64,000 nucleotides of DNA from positions 34,712 through 98,711 of the forward strand of contig CAIRCM010000136.1 in NCBI GenBank assembly GCA_903877125.1, written 5' to 3'. Position 1 is the stretch's first letter; every line of letters starts with the position of its first letter. Positions 17,111 to 26,387 of this stretch are shown in pieces. A model generated the notes under the pieces. That model was given only the letters and a program-made list of their open reading frames with translations, made no database searches and had not been told where the DNA came from. Position numbers and translations under genes: made by a program. This DNA comes from an uncultured Acetobacteraceae bacterium (lineage in GTDB: Bacteria; Pseudomonadota; Alphaproteobacteria; Acetobacterales; Acetobacteraceae).

Positions 17111-17658
17111 GCCGCCAGACACTCCCTCAGGGCCAGCAGGCTTCGGCGGATCGCCGATTTCACGGTTCCCAGGGGAATGCTGAGCTTTAGTGCGAGTTCG
17201 CCATGCGAGAACCCGTCGACGAAGGCCATCGTCACCATTGTCCGACGGGTGGGTTCCAGTTGTTCGAGGCAGTGTTTCAGCGCCACACCCTCCGACGATG
17301 CGACCATGCGGGACAGGATGTCGGGGCTGTCGTCGGGTGCGTCCTCGCCTTCGTAGCCCAGCACCTCCCGCGCGGTGCGCCGGACGATGTCCAACGCTCG
17401 GTACCGCACCAGCGTGAACAGAAAGGCCTCGGCGCTGCCGCGTTCAGGGTCGAAGCGATGCGCCTGCTGCCAGATCTGAACGAAGGCCTCCTGCGTCGCA
17501 TCGGCGGCAAGCGACGGCTGCCGGACGATGCGCAAAGCGATGCCGTGCAACTTGGCACCCCACCGGTCATACAGCATGCGAAACGCGGTCCGGTCACCGT
17601 AGGCACAACGATGCAGTAGCGTGGCGGTATCGTCGGTGAGGGCGGTGCTGTCCGGCAT
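17107..17658 (-). CDS. ECF RNA polymerase sigma factor (SigK-like group)
   Basis: Extracytoplasmic-function sigma-70 of 183 residues. Region 2 spans about residues 24-95 (AFRMLYDRWGAKLHGIALRI and QEAFVQIWQQAHRFDP), and region 4 spans about 130-180 with GFSHGELALKLSIPLGTVKS as the -35-binding helix-turn-helix. The downstream RskA-type gene and the nearby FAS1 gene recall the mycobacterial SigK-RskA-MPT70/83 arrangement. A GCATCCACC-N13-CGTA motif upstream ends only 9 nt before the ATG at 17658. If it is the promoter, the transcript starts almost at the start codon (leaderless), or translation begins further in. Autoregulation is likely. Confidence 0.92.
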   Translation of the reverse strand: MPDSTALTDDTATLLHRCAYGDRTAFRMLYDRWGAKLHGIALRIVRQPSLAADATQEAFVQIWQQAHRFDPERGSAEAFLFTLVRYRALDIVRRTAREVLGYEGEDAPDDSPDILSRMVASSEGVALKHCLEQLEPTRRTMVTMAFVDGFSHGELALKLSIPLGTVKSAIRRSLLALRECLAA

Positions 17659-17667
17659 GCAACGCTA

Positions 17668-17693
17668 TACGTGCGCTGCAGCCCGGTGGATGC
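17668..17693 (-). promoter_or_regulatory. Putative ECF-sigma promoter upstream of the sigma-factor gene
   Basis: Reverse-strand GCATCCACC (17693-17685), a 13-nt spacer, and CGTA (17671-17668). The motif and spacing are identical to those upstream of the fasciclin gene (15755-15780). Only 9 nt separate CGTA from the sigma-gene ATG, implying a very short or leaderless mRNA. Confidence 0.6.
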
Positions 17694-17702
17694 ACCGCGC
17701 GG

Positions 17703-18101
17703 TTACTTTTTCTCGGTCACGCCCAGATCGCGGGCCACGACCGGTTCGTGCATCAGCCGGTTGATCTCCATCGCGTAATCCAACGCGGTATCCGGCTGGA
17801 ACGACAAGTCGGGCACGGCGCGCAGTTTCATCGCCTTGGCGATTTGCCCGCGCAGATAGGGCGTGGCCCGCTTCAGTGCGGGGATCAGCGCGGCCACATC
17901 CGATCGCCCAAGGCGGGCGATGAACGCCGTCGCCCGCTTCAGATCGGGTCCGATCCGCACCTCGGTCACGGTGATGTCGGCTTCCGCGAGGTCGGGGTCG
18001 CGGAATTCATGGCGCGCGAATATGCCGGCGAGCACGTGGCGGACTTCCTCCCCCACGCGCAACTGTCGCTGGCTTGGTGCGCCGGACGCTGGCTTCTTCA
18101 A
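17703..18101 (-). CDS. rbfA: Ribosome-binding factor A
   Basis: Assembly factor that binds the 30S subunit during late 16S rRNA maturation. About 132 residues with the RbfA KH-like fold: [41 protein letters not shown] and [18 protein letters not shown] are family segments. The start is not certain. TTG 18101 overlaps the infB stop as TTGA and fits homologous N termini. GTG 18128, or ATG 18182 deep inside infB, are alternatives. It is the last gene of the rimP-nusA-infB operon here. truB, which often follows rbfA, is absent and an ECF sigma gene follows instead. Confidence 0.9.
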   Translation of the reverse strand: MKKPASGAPSQRQLRVGEEVRHVLAGIFARHEFRDPDLAEADITVTEVRIGPDLKRATAFIARLGRSDVAALIPALKRATPYLRGQIAKAMKLRAVPDLSFQPDTALDYAMEINRLMHEPVVARDLGVTEKK

Positions 18102-20797
18102 CCCGGAACCATCTCCACTTCGAAGCACTCGACGACGTCGCCGATCTGCAGGTCGTGGAAGTTGGCGAACGACAGGCCGCATTCGTAGCCACGCGCGACT
18201 TCTCGGACATCGTCCTTGAAGCGCTTGAGCTGGGTGAGTTCGCCGTTGTGGATAACGACGTTGTCACGCAGCACGCGCACACCGGTGCCGCGCTTGACGA
18301 GGCCTTCGGTGATCATGCAGCCCGCGACCTTGCCGGTCTTGGTGATGTCGAACACCGCGCGAACCTCGGCGTAGCCCAGGAATTTCTCGCGTGCCTTCGG
18401 TGCCACCTTGCCGCGGACCAATTTTTCGATGTCGTCAGCGACGTCGTAGATGATCGAGAAGTAGCGAATCTCGACACCGTCCCGCTGTGCCATTTCCCGG
18501 GCCTGCGAGGTGGCCCGGACGTTGAACGCGACCAGCACCGCGTTGGATGCTTTGGCGAGTTGGACGTCGCTTTCGGTGATCTGCCCGACGCCGGCCAGAA
18601 GGACGCGGACCCGTACTTCCTCGTGCGCCAGTTTCAGCACGGTGGCCTGAATGGCCTCGGCGCTGCCCTGGACGTCGGCCTTGATGAGGACCGCGACTTC
18701 CTTCTGTTCGCCGGCCTGGATGCGGGCGAGCATCTGATCCAGCGTGCCGCGCGCGAGCGTGTTGGCGCCGGCGGTTTTGTCGCGCTGGCGACGTTGGCGG
18801 AATTCGGTGATTTCCCGCGCCCGCTGTTCGTTTTCCACGACCACGAACGGTTCACCCGCACTCGGCACACCGCTGAGACCGAGGATTTCGGCCGGCATCG
18901 ACGGTTCCGCTTCCCGCAGGTTGCGACCCTTGTCGTCGAGCATCGCACGCACGCGGCCCCACTCCGCCCCCGCGACGACGATGTCGCCCTGGTAGAGGGT
19001 GCCCTTCTGCACCAGGATCGTCGCGACCGGACCGCGACCGCGATCCAGACGGCTTTCGATCACCGTGCCCTCGGCCGTGCGATCCGGATTGGCCTTCAGC
19101 TCCAGCAGTTCGGCCTGGAGCATGATGGCTTCTTCGAGCTTGTCGAGGCCGGTCTTTTTCAGGGCCGAAACTTCGACATCCTGCGTCTCGCCGCCCAGTT
19201 CCTCGACCACCACCTCGTACTGCAGCAGTTCCTGCCGCACGCGGTTGGGGTTGGAATCGGGCTTGTCCATCTTGTTGATGGCGATGATCAGCGGGGCGTT
19301 GGCGGCCTGGGCGTGTTTGATGGCCTCGATGGTCTGGGGCATCACGCCGTCGTCCGCCGCGACGACCAGCACCACGATATCGGTGACCGACGCGCCGCGC
19401 GACCGCATGGCGGTAAACGCCTCATGGCCCGGCGTGTCGATGAAGGTGATCTGGTTGGCGTTCTCGGTCATCACCTGATACGCGCCGATGTGCTGGGTGA
19501 TGCCGCCGGCCTCGCCAGCCGCGACATCGGTCGAACGAAGCGCATCGAGCAAGGACGTCTTGCCGTGATCGACGTGGCCCATGATCGTCACGACCGGCGG
19601 GCGGGTCTGCAGTTCGGCATCGGTATCGACCATGCCTTCCAGCCCGGTTTCGACGTCGGATTCCGACACGCGGCGAACGCGATGGCCGAATTCCTGCACC
19701 ACCAGTTCGGCGGTGTCGGCATCGAGCGACTGCGTGATCGTCGCCATCACGCCCATCCGCATCAAGGCCTTGATCACGTCGGGTGCGCGGGCGGCCATAC
19801 GGTTGGCCAGTTCCTGGACCGTGATGGCATCGGGCAGAATGACGTCGCGAACGACCTTCACCTGATCGGCGCGCAAGCGCTCCAACTCCGCCTGACGGCG
19901 TTCGCGCTCGCGTTGGCGGCGTACGGAGGCGAGTGAACGGACGCGATCGTCTTCACCCTCGATGGCGGCCTGCACGTCGATGCGGCCGGCGCGGCGGCGG
20001 TCGTTCGTGCCGCCTTTCGGCGCGACAACGGGGGGGCGCCGGGCGGGGGCGCCGCCGGGGCCGGGGCGGCGAGCCGCGCGGCTTTCCTCTTCTTCTTCGG
20101 GCCGTCCACCGGGACGCAGGCGCAGTGTTTCGGCGGCCGACGACGGCGTCGCCGGGCCTGGCTTGGCGGCTGGTTTTGCCGCGGGTTTGGCTGGCGCGGC
20201 TTCCGCGGGTGCCTTGGCGACCACGGGTTCCGGCTTGGCGGCCGGGGTCGGCGCTGGGGCAGGGGTTTCCTCGGGTTCCGGCGCTTTGCGGCCCGCGGCG
20301 AGGTCAGCGGCGGCCGCGGCGGCTGCCTTGGCTTCTGCAATGCGGCGGGCTTCAGCCTCGGCCTTCTCGCGGGCCTCTTCCTCGCGCCGGCGGTTTTCTT
20401 CCGCCTGCGAGAGGATGGAGATGGTTTCCTGCTCGCGCCGTTCGGCTTCGCGGCGGGCAGCCTCGCGCTGCTGTTCGAGCAGCACCTTTTGCCGGGTGGC
20501 GAGTTCCGCCTCCGTCAGCGCCCGACCGGCGCCGGGCGCCGGGCGCGCGGCAGGTCCAGGTGGGCGCGGTGCCGCGGGGGCGCCGAGCGGCCGAGGGGCC
20601 GGCGCACCGGCTGCCGCGGCGGGGTTGGGGATGGGGGCACGCTTCTTGCGCACCTCGACCTGTACGACTTTCGAACGCCCGTGGCTGAAACTCTGCCTGA
20701 CCGAGCCCGCGTCGACGGTACGACCCAATCCAAGCGTTCCCGAGGGGCGCAGAGAGAGTCTTGCTTTACCGCCGTCCTGATCGTTGCCTTCGCTCAT
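18098..20797 (-). CDS. infB: Translation initiation factor IF-2
   Basis: GTPase that delivers fMet-tRNA to the 30S subunit. 899 residues from ATG 20797 (MSEGNDQD), chosen over a GTG/ATG five codons upstream because it lies directly after the stop of the preceding gene. The N-terminal 330 residues are Ala/Pro/Lys/Glu-rich and disordered, with a coiled Glu/Arg-rich stretch (about 120-170). The G domain has GHVDHGKT (G1), DTPGHEAF (G3) and NKMD (G4), followed by domains II-IV ending FEVEMVPG. The long N-terminal extension is typical of alphaproteobacterial IF-2. Very long reading frames on the opposite strand (for example 18074-19936) are antisense shadows. Confidence 0.97.
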   Translation of the reverse strand: MSEGNDQDGGKARLSLRPSGTLGLGRTVDAGSVRQSFSHGRSKVVQVEVRKKRAPIPNPAAAAGAPAPRPLGAPAAPRPPGPAARPAPGAGRALTEAELATRQKVLLEQQREAARREAERREQETISILSQAEENRRREEEAREKAEAEARRIAEAKAAAAAAADLAAGRKAPEPEETPAPAPTPAAKPEPVVAKAPAEAAPAKPAAKPAAKPGPATPSSAAETLRLRPGGRPEEEEESRAARRPGPGGAPARRPPVVAPKGGTNDRRRAGRIDVQAAIEGEDDRVRSLASVRRQRERERRQAELERLRADQVKVVRDVILPDAITVQELANRMAARAPDVIKALMRMGVMATITQSLDADTAELVVQEFGHRVRRVSESDVETGLEGMVDTDAELQTRPPVVTIMGHVDHGKTSLLDALRSTDVAAGEAGGITQHIGAYQVMTENANQITFIDTPGHEAFTAMRSRGASVTDIVVLVVAADDGVMPQTIEAIKHAQAANAPLIIAINKMDKPDSNPNRVRQELLQYEVVVEELGGETQDVEVSALKKTGLDKLEEAIMLQAELLELKANPDRTAEGTVIESRLDRGRGPVATILVQKGTLYQGDIVVAGAEWGRVRAMLDDKGRNLREAEPSMPAEILGLSGVPSAGEPFVVVENEQRAREITEFRQRRQRDKTAGANTLARGTLDQMLARIQAGEQKEVAVLIKADVQGSAEAIQATVLKLAHEEVRVRVLLAGVGQITESDVQLAKASNAVLVAFNVRATSQAREMAQRDGVEIRYFSIIYDVADDIEKLVRGKVAPKAREKFLGYAEVRAVFDITKTGKVAGCMITEGLVKRGTGVRVLRDNVVIHNGELTQLKRFKDDVREVARGYECGLSFANFHDLQIGDVVECFEVEMVPG

Positions 20798-20798
20798 A

Positions 20799-21542
20799 TT
20801 ACCCGCTGGCACCCATTTCTGCGTTCAAAACCGCGATCGTCCTAATTCTCAGTCCGGCAAGCCGTCCCGCTTCGATTGCGAGGGACTCGGCCAGTTTTCC
20901 TGGTGCGATCGCGACATGCACCACGAAATCCCGTCCGAAAAGCCTGCCCATCGCCGCACCCGGCAAAGGGTCCATAATCAACACCGACGACGAAACGCCC
21001 GACAAAAACCGGGCTTTTTCGGGGCCGCTGCCATCCGAAGCCTGCAGGATCAGGCGGGCACGATTGGCACGCATCCATTCGCGCGCCTTTTCGAACCCCG
21101 CCATGGCCTGACCGGCTCTGCGCGCTAAACCCAACAACTCCGCGATCCGCCGGACCAGCGCTTCCTCTAGCACGGAAGGGAGGTTCGAGGGCACGGCAAC
21201 CGGCCCGCGTGCAGCTCTTGCGAACGCACGCACAAGCTGACGGTGGCTGTCCGCCTCAGCGCGTCCGGGTTCTAACACATCCCCGCGCGCGCTCAACCAA
21301 ATTCCCCGCCCCGGCAGCCGCGCGGCAAGATCGGGCACGATGGCGCGATCCGGTCCAACGACAAAGCGGATCATCTGTTCCTTCGGCAACCGCTCGCGTG
21401 TGACGACGCAGCGGCGGAGCGGACCGGTTTCCAACTCCTCGTCGGCGTCGTCGGGTTCTGTGAGGGCGAGTTCAGTCGTGGCCCGCCTCCTCAGCGACTT
21501 CGGCCTCGAGAGCCGGTTCTTCCTCGTCGAACCAGTGGGCAC
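20799..21542 (-). CDS. YlxR (DUF448) plus L7Ae-like RNA-binding protein
   Basis: RNA-binding protein between nusA and infB, as in most alphaproteobacteria. The N-terminal part (about residues 40-110) has GPLRRCVVTRERLPKEQMIRF and LPGRGIWLSA, the DUF448/YlxR fold. The C-terminal part (about 130-247) is an L7Ae/L30e-like domain (LLGLARRAGQAMAGFEKAREW). The start codon is unclear: GTG 21542 overlaps nusA by 71 nt, while TTG 21434 would give 211 residues starting just before the YlxR core. A good AGGAGG lies between them with no usual start nearby. A GTG start is used for the coordinates. Its stop lies one base before the infB start. Confidence 0.82.
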   Translation of the reverse strand: MPTGSTRKNRLSRPKSLRRRATTELALTEPDDADEELETGPLRRCVVTRERLPKEQMIRFVVGPDRAIVPDLAARLPGRGIWLSARGDVLEPGRAEADSHRQLVRAFARAARGPVAVPSNLPSVLEEALVRRIAELLGLARRAGQAMAGFEKAREWMRANRARLILQASDGSGPEKARFLSGVSSSVLIMDPLPGAAMGRLFGRDFVVHVAIAPGKLAESLAIEAGRLAGLRIRTIAVLNAEMGASG

Positions 21543-23019
21543 GCGCGGCCATGATCACCGCATTGGCGGTTTCTTCGTCCATCGCTTCGGCACCGACGAT
21601 GTCCCGCAACTCGTCGCCCGCGAGGTCGGCGAGATCGTCGAGCGTCTTCACGCCCTTCTCGCCCAGCGCCACAAGCATGGCCGGGGTGAAAATTTCGAAC
21701 GACGCGACGTCGTCCGTCACGCCCAGCGCGATGCGCTTGTCGCTGAGCTCGTTGTCGCGCTGAGTCAGGAAGGCTTCCGCGCGGCGGACCAGTTCCTCGG
21801 CGACGGAGTCGTCGAAGCCCTCGATGGCCGCGACTTCTTCGATCGGCGTATAGGCCAGTTCCTCGACGGTGTTGAAGCCTTCGGTCACCAGCAGCGCGGC
21901 AATGACGTCGTCCACATCCAGTGCTTCGACGAACAGGCCGGAGCGGCGGCGGAATTCTTCCTGGCGGCGTTCGGATTCCTCGGCTTCCGTCAGGATGTCG
22001 ATGTCCCAACGGGTGAGCTGCGAAGCCAGACGCACGTTCTGCCCCCGACGGCCAATCGCCAGCGACAACTGCTCGTCCGGCACCACGACTTCCACCCGGC
22101 CGGCTTCCTCATCGAGCACGACCTTGGTCACCTCGGCCGGGGCGAGCGCGTTCACCACGAACGTGGCGGCCTGCGGCGACCAGGGGATGATGTCGATCTT
22201 CTCGCCCTGAAGTTCCTGCACCACAGCCTGCACGCGCGAACCACGCATACCGACGCACGCGCCGACCGGGTCGATCGAACTGTCGCGGCTGATCACCGCC
22301 ATCTTGGCGCGGCTGCCAGGGTCGCGGGACACCGCCTTGATCTCGATGATGCCATCATAGATTTCCGGCACTTCCTGCGCGAACAGCTTGGCCAGGAACC
22401 CGGGGTGGGTGCGAGATAGGAAGATTTGCGGGCCGCGCGGTTCTTCCCGCACGTCGTAAATATAGGCCCGGACCCGATCGCCGTTGCGGAAGGATTCGCG
22501 CGGGATGAGCTCGTCGCGGCGCAGCAGGGCCTCGGCCTTGCCGAGTTCGACCATCATGTTGCCGTACTCGGTGCGCTTGACGACGCCGTTGATGATTTCG
22601 CCGACACGGTCCTTGAATTCGTCGTACTGCTTTTTGCGCTCGTATTCGCGGACCCGCTGGACGATCACCTGCTTGGCGGTCTGGGCGGCGATGCGGCCGA
22701 AATCGATCGGCGGCAGCGGATCGACGATGTGCTCGCCGACCGATTTGTCGGGGAACAGCTTCATCGCGTCGCGCGACGACATCTGGGTTTCTTCGTTTTC
22801 CACCGTGTCCACGATTTCCGTCCACCGGGACAAGCGGACATCGCCGGTCTTGCGGTCGATGGTGGCTCGGATGTCCTTCTCGTGGCCGTACTTCGCCTTG
22901 CCGGCTTTCTGGATGGCTTGCTCCATCGCTTCAAGCACTTCCTCGCGCTCGATATTCTTCTCGCGGGCGACGGCGTCGGCGACCAGCAGCAGTTCGGGGC
23001 GTGCGATGGCGGTATCCAT
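21472..23019 (-). CDS. nusA: Transcription termination/antitermination factor NusA
   Basis: Binds RNA polymerase and RNA to control pausing, termination and antitermination. 515 residues. The N-terminal domain (about 1-125) precedes an S1 domain ([21 protein letters not shown]), then two KH domains ([33 protein letters not shown], then [21 protein letters not shown]). The C-terminal 150 residues hold two acidic helix-hairpin-helix repeats ([38 protein letters not shown]). This order is characteristic of NusA. Gene order rimP-nusA-ylxR-infB-rbfA matches that of other proteobacteria. It lies 10 nt downstream of rimP. Confidence 0.97.
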   Translation of the reverse strand: MDTAIARPELLLVADAVAREKNIEREEVLEAMEQAIQKAGKAKYGHEKDIRATIDRKTGDVRLSRWTEIVDTVENEETQMSSRDAMKLFPDKSVGEHIVDPLPPIDFGRIAAQTAKQVIVQRVREYERKKQYDEFKDRVGEIINGVVKRTEYGNMMVELGKAEALLRRDELIPRESFRNGDRVRAYIYDVREEPRGPQIFLSRTHPGFLAKLFAQEVPEIYDGIIEIKAVSRDPGSRAKMAVISRDSSIDPVGACVGMRGSRVQAVVQELQGEKIDIIPWSPQAATFVVNALAPAEVTKVVLDEEAGRVEVVVPDEQLSLAIGRRGQNVRLASQLTRWDIDILTEAEESERRQEEFRRRSGLFVEALDVDDVIAALLVTEGFNTVEELAYTPIEEVAAIEGFDDSVAEELVRRAEAFLTQRDNELSDKRIALGVTDDVASFEIFTPAMLVALGEKGVKTLDDLADLAGDELRDIVGAEAMDEETANAVIMAARAHWFDEEEPALEAEVAEEAGHD

Positions 23020-23029
23020 GGTCGGCCTC

Positions 23030-23578
23030 TTAGTTTGGCAGCGGTGATTGAGTCGTCGCGTCGATCAACGCGTCGGTGAGAACGAGCTTGGCTCGACGGA
23101 TGTCGGCCAACGGCAAAGCGACTTCCTTGCCATCGTCGAGCCGCATATGGGCGTGGGTTTCGTCGGCGCCGAGGGCGACGCCGGAAAAGCGTTTACGACC
23201 CTCGACCGGGAAGATCGTTTCCGCTCGGGCAAGATGGCCGGCGTAGCGAACCCAGTCTTTGGGGCGGGTCAAGGGGCGGTCGATGCCGGGCGAGCTGACT
23301 TCCAAGGTCCAGGGACCAGGCATGGGGTCGTCGACCTGGAGCATGGTGCTCACCTGGTAGCTGACAGTCTCGCAATCCTCGACAGCGATCGGTGCCCCGT
23401 CGGCGCGATCGATCATGATCTGCACGGTGGGGTTCTGGCGGCCGAGCACGGCGACGCGCACGACCTCGTAGCCCATGAATTCAAGGGTCGGGCCAAATAT
23501 CGCGGTGAGCCGGGATTCGAGGCTCGTGTGGTTGGGTTCGGTGTCCAAAAACAAAAAAAGGCGGCCGGCGAAGGCCAC
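23030..23578 (-). CDS. rimP: Ribosome maturation factor RimP
   Basis: Needed for 30S subunit assembly. 182 residues by the longest frame. The family core is [24 protein letters not shown], then [23 protein letters not shown], a well conserved RimP segment. The start codon is uncertain. GTG 23578 lies within a terminator-like hairpin, whereas TTG 23548 directly follows the hairpin's T-tract and would give 172 residues starting before DTEPNHTS. Homologues generally begin close to the second choice. It is first in the rimP-nusA-ylxR-infB-rbfA operon, preceded by a good sigma-70-like promoter at 23613-23641. Confidence 0.9.
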   Translation of the reverse strand: MAFAGRLFLFLDTEPNHTSLESRLTAIFGPTLEFMGYEVVRVAVLGRQNPTVQIMIDRADGAPIAVEDCETVSYQVSTMLQVDDPMPGPWTLEVSSPGIDRPLTRPKDWVRYAGHLARAETIFPVEGRKRFSGVALGADETHAHMRLDDGKEVALPLADIRRAKLVLTDALIDATTQSPLPN

Positions 23579-23579
23579 C
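23547..23579 (-). terminator. Terminator-like hairpin (possible attenuator) in the rimP leader
   Basis: On the reverse strand, GGTGGCC pairs with GGCCGCC (7 bp including one G-T pair), loop TTCGCC, followed by seven T, a G and five T. It lies about 27 nt after the predicted transcription start and just before, or within the first codons of, rimP. Confidence 0.6.
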
Positions 23580-23612
23580 CCCCTATAGCCAGCGGAGAAT
23601 GAGTGAGAACTT

Positions 23613-23641
23613 TACATAGACCGGGAGGGGGCAGGTTGCAA
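23613..23641 (-). promoter_or_regulatory. Sigma-70-like promoter of the rimP-nusA-infB operon
   Basis: Reverse-strand TTGCAA (23641-23636) and TATGTA (23618-23613) are separated by exactly 17 nt, a good match to a housekeeping promoter. Predicted transcription would start near 23606, about 27 nt ahead of the terminator-like hairpin. Confidence 0.5.
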
Positions 23642-23749
23642 GGCGGGGATCGAGGGCGACGGAACAACGGCGACTTTATTATCGGTGTCGTTTAACAGGA
23701 ACCCCGGATCGCCCCGTATCCAAGGCAGCCTTGCATACGTCCCCCCGCC

Positions 23750-24793
23750 TTATCGCACAGCCGCCGGACAAGCCGCCGCCGGCACCGAGTCCATCACGAA
23801 ATGCAGCAAACAATCGGCAAAGCCCAGCGCGAAGGCCGCGGTGTTTCCGCCGCCATGGCCGGTGATCCCCGCGGGTCGGTCGATCAACAGGAAGGCACCC
23901 ACCCTCGATGGCAGGGTGTCACGATATAGGCCGACGCGACGATCCATATCGGTCACAAACCCGTCGCCGGAGAACTCAACGACCGCGACGCGCGTGGCAG
24001 GCGACCTGATCGCGCGGGTGAAGCTGTAAAGACGGGCCGTCTGGTCCGATCCATCCCCAAAATAAGCAGGAGAAACCGCGATGACAGCGTCGGCGAGGCC
24101 GGGTGTGTCAAGGATTTGCAGACTGGTCCACGCGCCGCGCGATTGTCCGCCGACAACGATCTTCCGCCAGCCCATCCGGCGTAGCGTCACGAGGGCGGAT
24201 CGAAGTCCCTCGGCGGCCTCATCGGGGTAATCGTGCATCGGTTCGCGGTCGAACCTGACAACATCGAAACCGGCATTGTTGAAGGCTCGGACGTAAGGCT
24301 GTGGCTGGTGGCCGCGCGAGTCCGCCAACCCGTTCTTGCCGTGCCCCCAGACGTAAAGCCCGGTCGCGGATGCCGGCCCATGCCAGATGAACAGCGGATC
24401 GGGCACGAAGGCATGCCCGTTGATCTGAATGAGCGGCCCAGGAACGGCGTTGAGCAGTCCGGGCCCCCGGCCCGGCCAGACCACGCGCAAATCCTCCGCG
24501 TAGATCGCGCAGTTCGTCCCGCCATGCCCTGCACAGCTCGCCAATGCCTTGGCCCGAGCGTCCTCAATCGTGCCGGCCCCACCAAACCAACCGCTGTATC
24601 CGTTGCTTCCGAGTGCAAAGGCCCGCGGCAGGTTCATGAGCAGGAAACGCCCGTATTCGACCCGCCCACTCGCCGAAAGGCCGGGGACAGCGCCGACATC
24701 CAGCACCGCCGGCGCCTGCGCGAAGGCACCGGCGATCCCCAGCAGCCACAGGACCGCCACCCATAAAACAATCATCCCAGGGCGGCGGTCCAT
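23750..24793 (-). CDS. Secreted alpha/beta-hydrolase fold protein
   Basis: 347-residue exported protein. A hydrophobic signal peptide (MIVLWVAVLWLLGIAGAFA) ends near residue 25. The nucleophile elbow GGQSRG places Ser218 as the catalytic nucleophile; an acid and a His (in GITGHGGG, near residue 317) are expected partners. ENYGHGKNG-type and FDREPMHDYPDEAAEGLRSAL segments fit serine esterase/dienelactone-hydrolase-like domains. Substrate is unknown. The N-terminal region (about 70-95, with GTIEDARAKALASCAGHGG) recalls a DUF4189-like Cys-containing segment that precedes hydrolase domains in secreted proteins. It lies alone on the reverse strand, downstream of an SDR gene by 9 nt. Confidence 0.7.
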   Translation of the reverse strand: MDRRPGMIVLWVAVLWLLGIAGAFAQAPAVLDVGAVPGLSASGRVEYGRFLLMNLPRAFALGSNGYSGWFGGAGTIEDARAKALASCAGHGGTNCAIYAEDLRVVWPGRGPGLLNAVPGPLIQINGHAFVPDPLFIWHGPASATGLYVWGHGKNGLADSRGHQPQPYVRAFNNAGFDVVRFDREPMHDYPDEAAEGLRSALVTLRRMGWRKIVVGGQSRGAWTSLQILDTPGLADAVIAVSPAYFGDGSDQTARLYSFTRAIRSPATRVAVVEFSGDGFVTDMDRRVGLYRDTLPSRVGAFLLIDRPAGITGHGGGNTAAFALGFADCLLHFVMDSVPAAACPAAVR

Positions 24794-24802
24794 CTTGGTG
24801 GT

Positions 24803-25564
24803 TTAGCCGCCGCCGTTGATCGTCAGCACCGTGCCGGTTGTGTAGCCCGATGCCGGGCTGGCAAGGAACGCCACCGCGTTGCCGATTTCCGCCGGAGAAG
24901 CGGCACGGCCGAAAGGCATCGAGGCCGAAAGCTCGCGCCAGCGCGACTCATCGCCCCATTTCTCCACCGCCTCGGCCTTGCGGAGCATGATCAGCCGGTC
25001 GGTTTCCACCGGGCCGGGGTTGATCGCCACCACGCGCAGACCGTCGGCCGGGGCGCCCTTGCCCAGCGCACGGGTGAACGCCATCAGCGCCGCGTTGCCG
25101 GCGGCGCCCGCGATGTAGCCGGTGGGGAAGCTTTCCCCCGCCGCGCCGATCACGTTGATGATCACACCGGACTTCCGCGCCTTCATCTGATCGTAGACCA
25201 CCCGGCAGAAGGAGATGTAGCCGAACACCTTCAGATCCCACGCCTGGCGCCACGTGGCGTCGTCGATGGCAGATACGGTGCCCGGCGGGATGGCGCCGGC
25301 GGTGTTCACGAGGATGTCGATCTCCCCGGCTTCCAGCGCGACCTTGCGCACCGCGGCGTCGGACGACAGGTCGGCCGCGATGGTGCGCACGTTCACCTGG
25401 CGGGTGGCGCGAATGCCGGCGGCGGCCTGATCGAGTTGCGCCTGGTCGCGCGCGACGAGGATGACGTTGCAGCCTTCCTCCGCCAGCACCTCGGCGGTGG
25501 CGCGGCCGATGCCTTTCGATCCGCCGGTGATCAGTGCCGTCTTGCCCGCGAGTTTCAAATCCAT
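24803..25564 (-). CDS. Atypical short-chain dehydrogenase/reductase lacking the catalytic lysine
   Basis: Rossmann-fold protein of 253 residues. TGGSKGIG at 13-20 is the NAD(P) glycine motif and NTAG at about 87-90 is the second SDR hallmark. The active-site region is odd: Tyr150 is present (SFPTGYIAGAAGN), but the residue at +4, normally Lys, is Ala154. Related proteins with YIAGxxGN are known among SDR-family members that may act on specialised substrates or have lost redox function. It is the third gene of a leftward run (MFS, amidotransferase-like, SDR, hydrolase) and starts 1 nt after the end of the amidotransferase gene. Confidence 0.83.
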   Translation of the reverse strand: MDLKLAGKTALITGGSKGIGRATAEVLAEEGCNVILVARDQAQLDQAAAGIRATRQVNVRTIAADLSSDAAVRKVALEAGEIDILVNTAGAIPPGTVSAIDDATWRQAWDLKVFGYISFCRVVYDQMKARKSGVIINVIGAAGESFPTGYIAGAAGNAALMAFTRALGKGAPADGLRVVAINPGPVETDRLIMLRKAEAVEKWGDESRWRELSASMPFGRAASPAEIGNAVAFLASPASGYTTGTVLTINGGG

Positions 25565-25565
25565 G

Positions 25566-26309
25566 TCATGCAGCCTTTCTCAGTTTACCCGATCGCGCCC
25601 GGCATGCGTCGCCGAACGCTCGGAACAATGCCAAATTGGCGGGAATTTCGTCGAAGCGCCACTCCGGGTGCCACTGCACGCCCAGTACGAAGCTGGGTGC
25701 GCCGGGATACGACACCGCCTCGACCGTGCCGTCGGGGGCGTGGGCCTCGACCGCCAGTCCGGGCGCGACGCGGTCGATGCACTGGCCGTGGCGGGAGTTC
25801 ACCATGAATTCGCCGACCCCGACGATGCGGGCAAGCTGCCCGGTCGCAGCGACCGTGTGCTTCGGACCGTAGGTGATGTCGAGCGGCCCCTTGCCGCCCC
25901 GATGATCCATCCGTCCGGGCAGTTCGTGCACGCGCTGGATCAGCGTGCCGCCCAACGCGACGTTCAGCTCCTGAATGCCGCGGCAGATCGCCAGCAGCGG
26001 GATCCCGCGGGCAATGGCGGCGCGGATCAGCGGCAGCGTGGTGGCGTCGCGTTGGGCATCGTGCCGGTCGGGCGTTTCACTCTCCCCGCCCGCGTAATGG
26101 TCGGGGTGGACGTTGCTGGGGCTGCCGGGGATCAACAGGCCGTCGATGCGATCGAGCAGACCGACCTGCGCCTCCCCCATCGGGGGGATCATGATCGGCA
26201 GGGCCCCGACGCCATGCATTACCGCGGCCGCGTATCGCGACGGGGTGAGGTGATATTCCCGATCGTCGATTGTTTTGGCGCAGGCGGGGATGCCGACGAC
26301 CAGATCCAT
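25566..26309 (-). CDS. Class I glutamine amidotransferase-like gamma-glutamyl hydrolase (peptidase C26)
   Basis: 247-residue enzyme of the gamma-glutamyl-GABA hydrolase/PuuD group. The nucleophile is Cys109 in LLAICRGIQELNVALGG, and the acid-base pair is in VLGVQWHPEW (His and Glu near 215-217), giving a Cys-His-Glu triad. It likely cleaves gamma-glutamyl conjugates formed in polyamine or amine catabolism, but the substrate is not defined by sequence. AGGAGT about 8 nt before ATG 26309 lies in a segment that is the right end of the 68-bp repeat, so its ribosome site comes from the DNA that once joined it to the MFS gene. Confidence 0.86.
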   Translation of the reverse strand: MDLVVGIPACAKTIDDREYHLTPSRYAAAVMHGVGALPIMIPPMGEAQVGLLDRIDGLLIPGSPSNVHPDHYAGGESETPDRHDAQRDATTLPLIRAAIARGIPLLAICRGIQELNVALGGTLIQRVHELPGRMDHRGGKGPLDITYGPKHTVAATGQLARIVGVGEFMVNSRHGQCIDRVAPGLAVEAHAPDGTVEAVSYPGAPSFVLGVQWHPEWRFDEIPANLALFRAFGDACRARSGKLRKAA

Positions 26310-26319
26310 GGGCGGGTTA

Positions 26320-26387
26320 CTCCTGTTGACCGCCCATTATGTCCGGGGCCGCAGGCGATCCGCAATCACCGCGCCCAGCGAACCGCA
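26320..26387. repeat. 68-bp direct repeat, left copy
   Basis: Matches 27066-27133 at 66 of 68 positions (differences at 26346/27092 and 26382/27128), offset 746 bp. It holds the last 17 codons of the MFS gene plus the 3' intergenic stretch that carries the ribosome site for the amidotransferase-like gene. Confidence 0.92.

Noticed and set aside
18074..19936. 620-codon forward frame opposite infB
   Set aside because: It is an antisense shadow of the infB G domain with His/Asp-rich low-complexity sequence; infB itself is certain.
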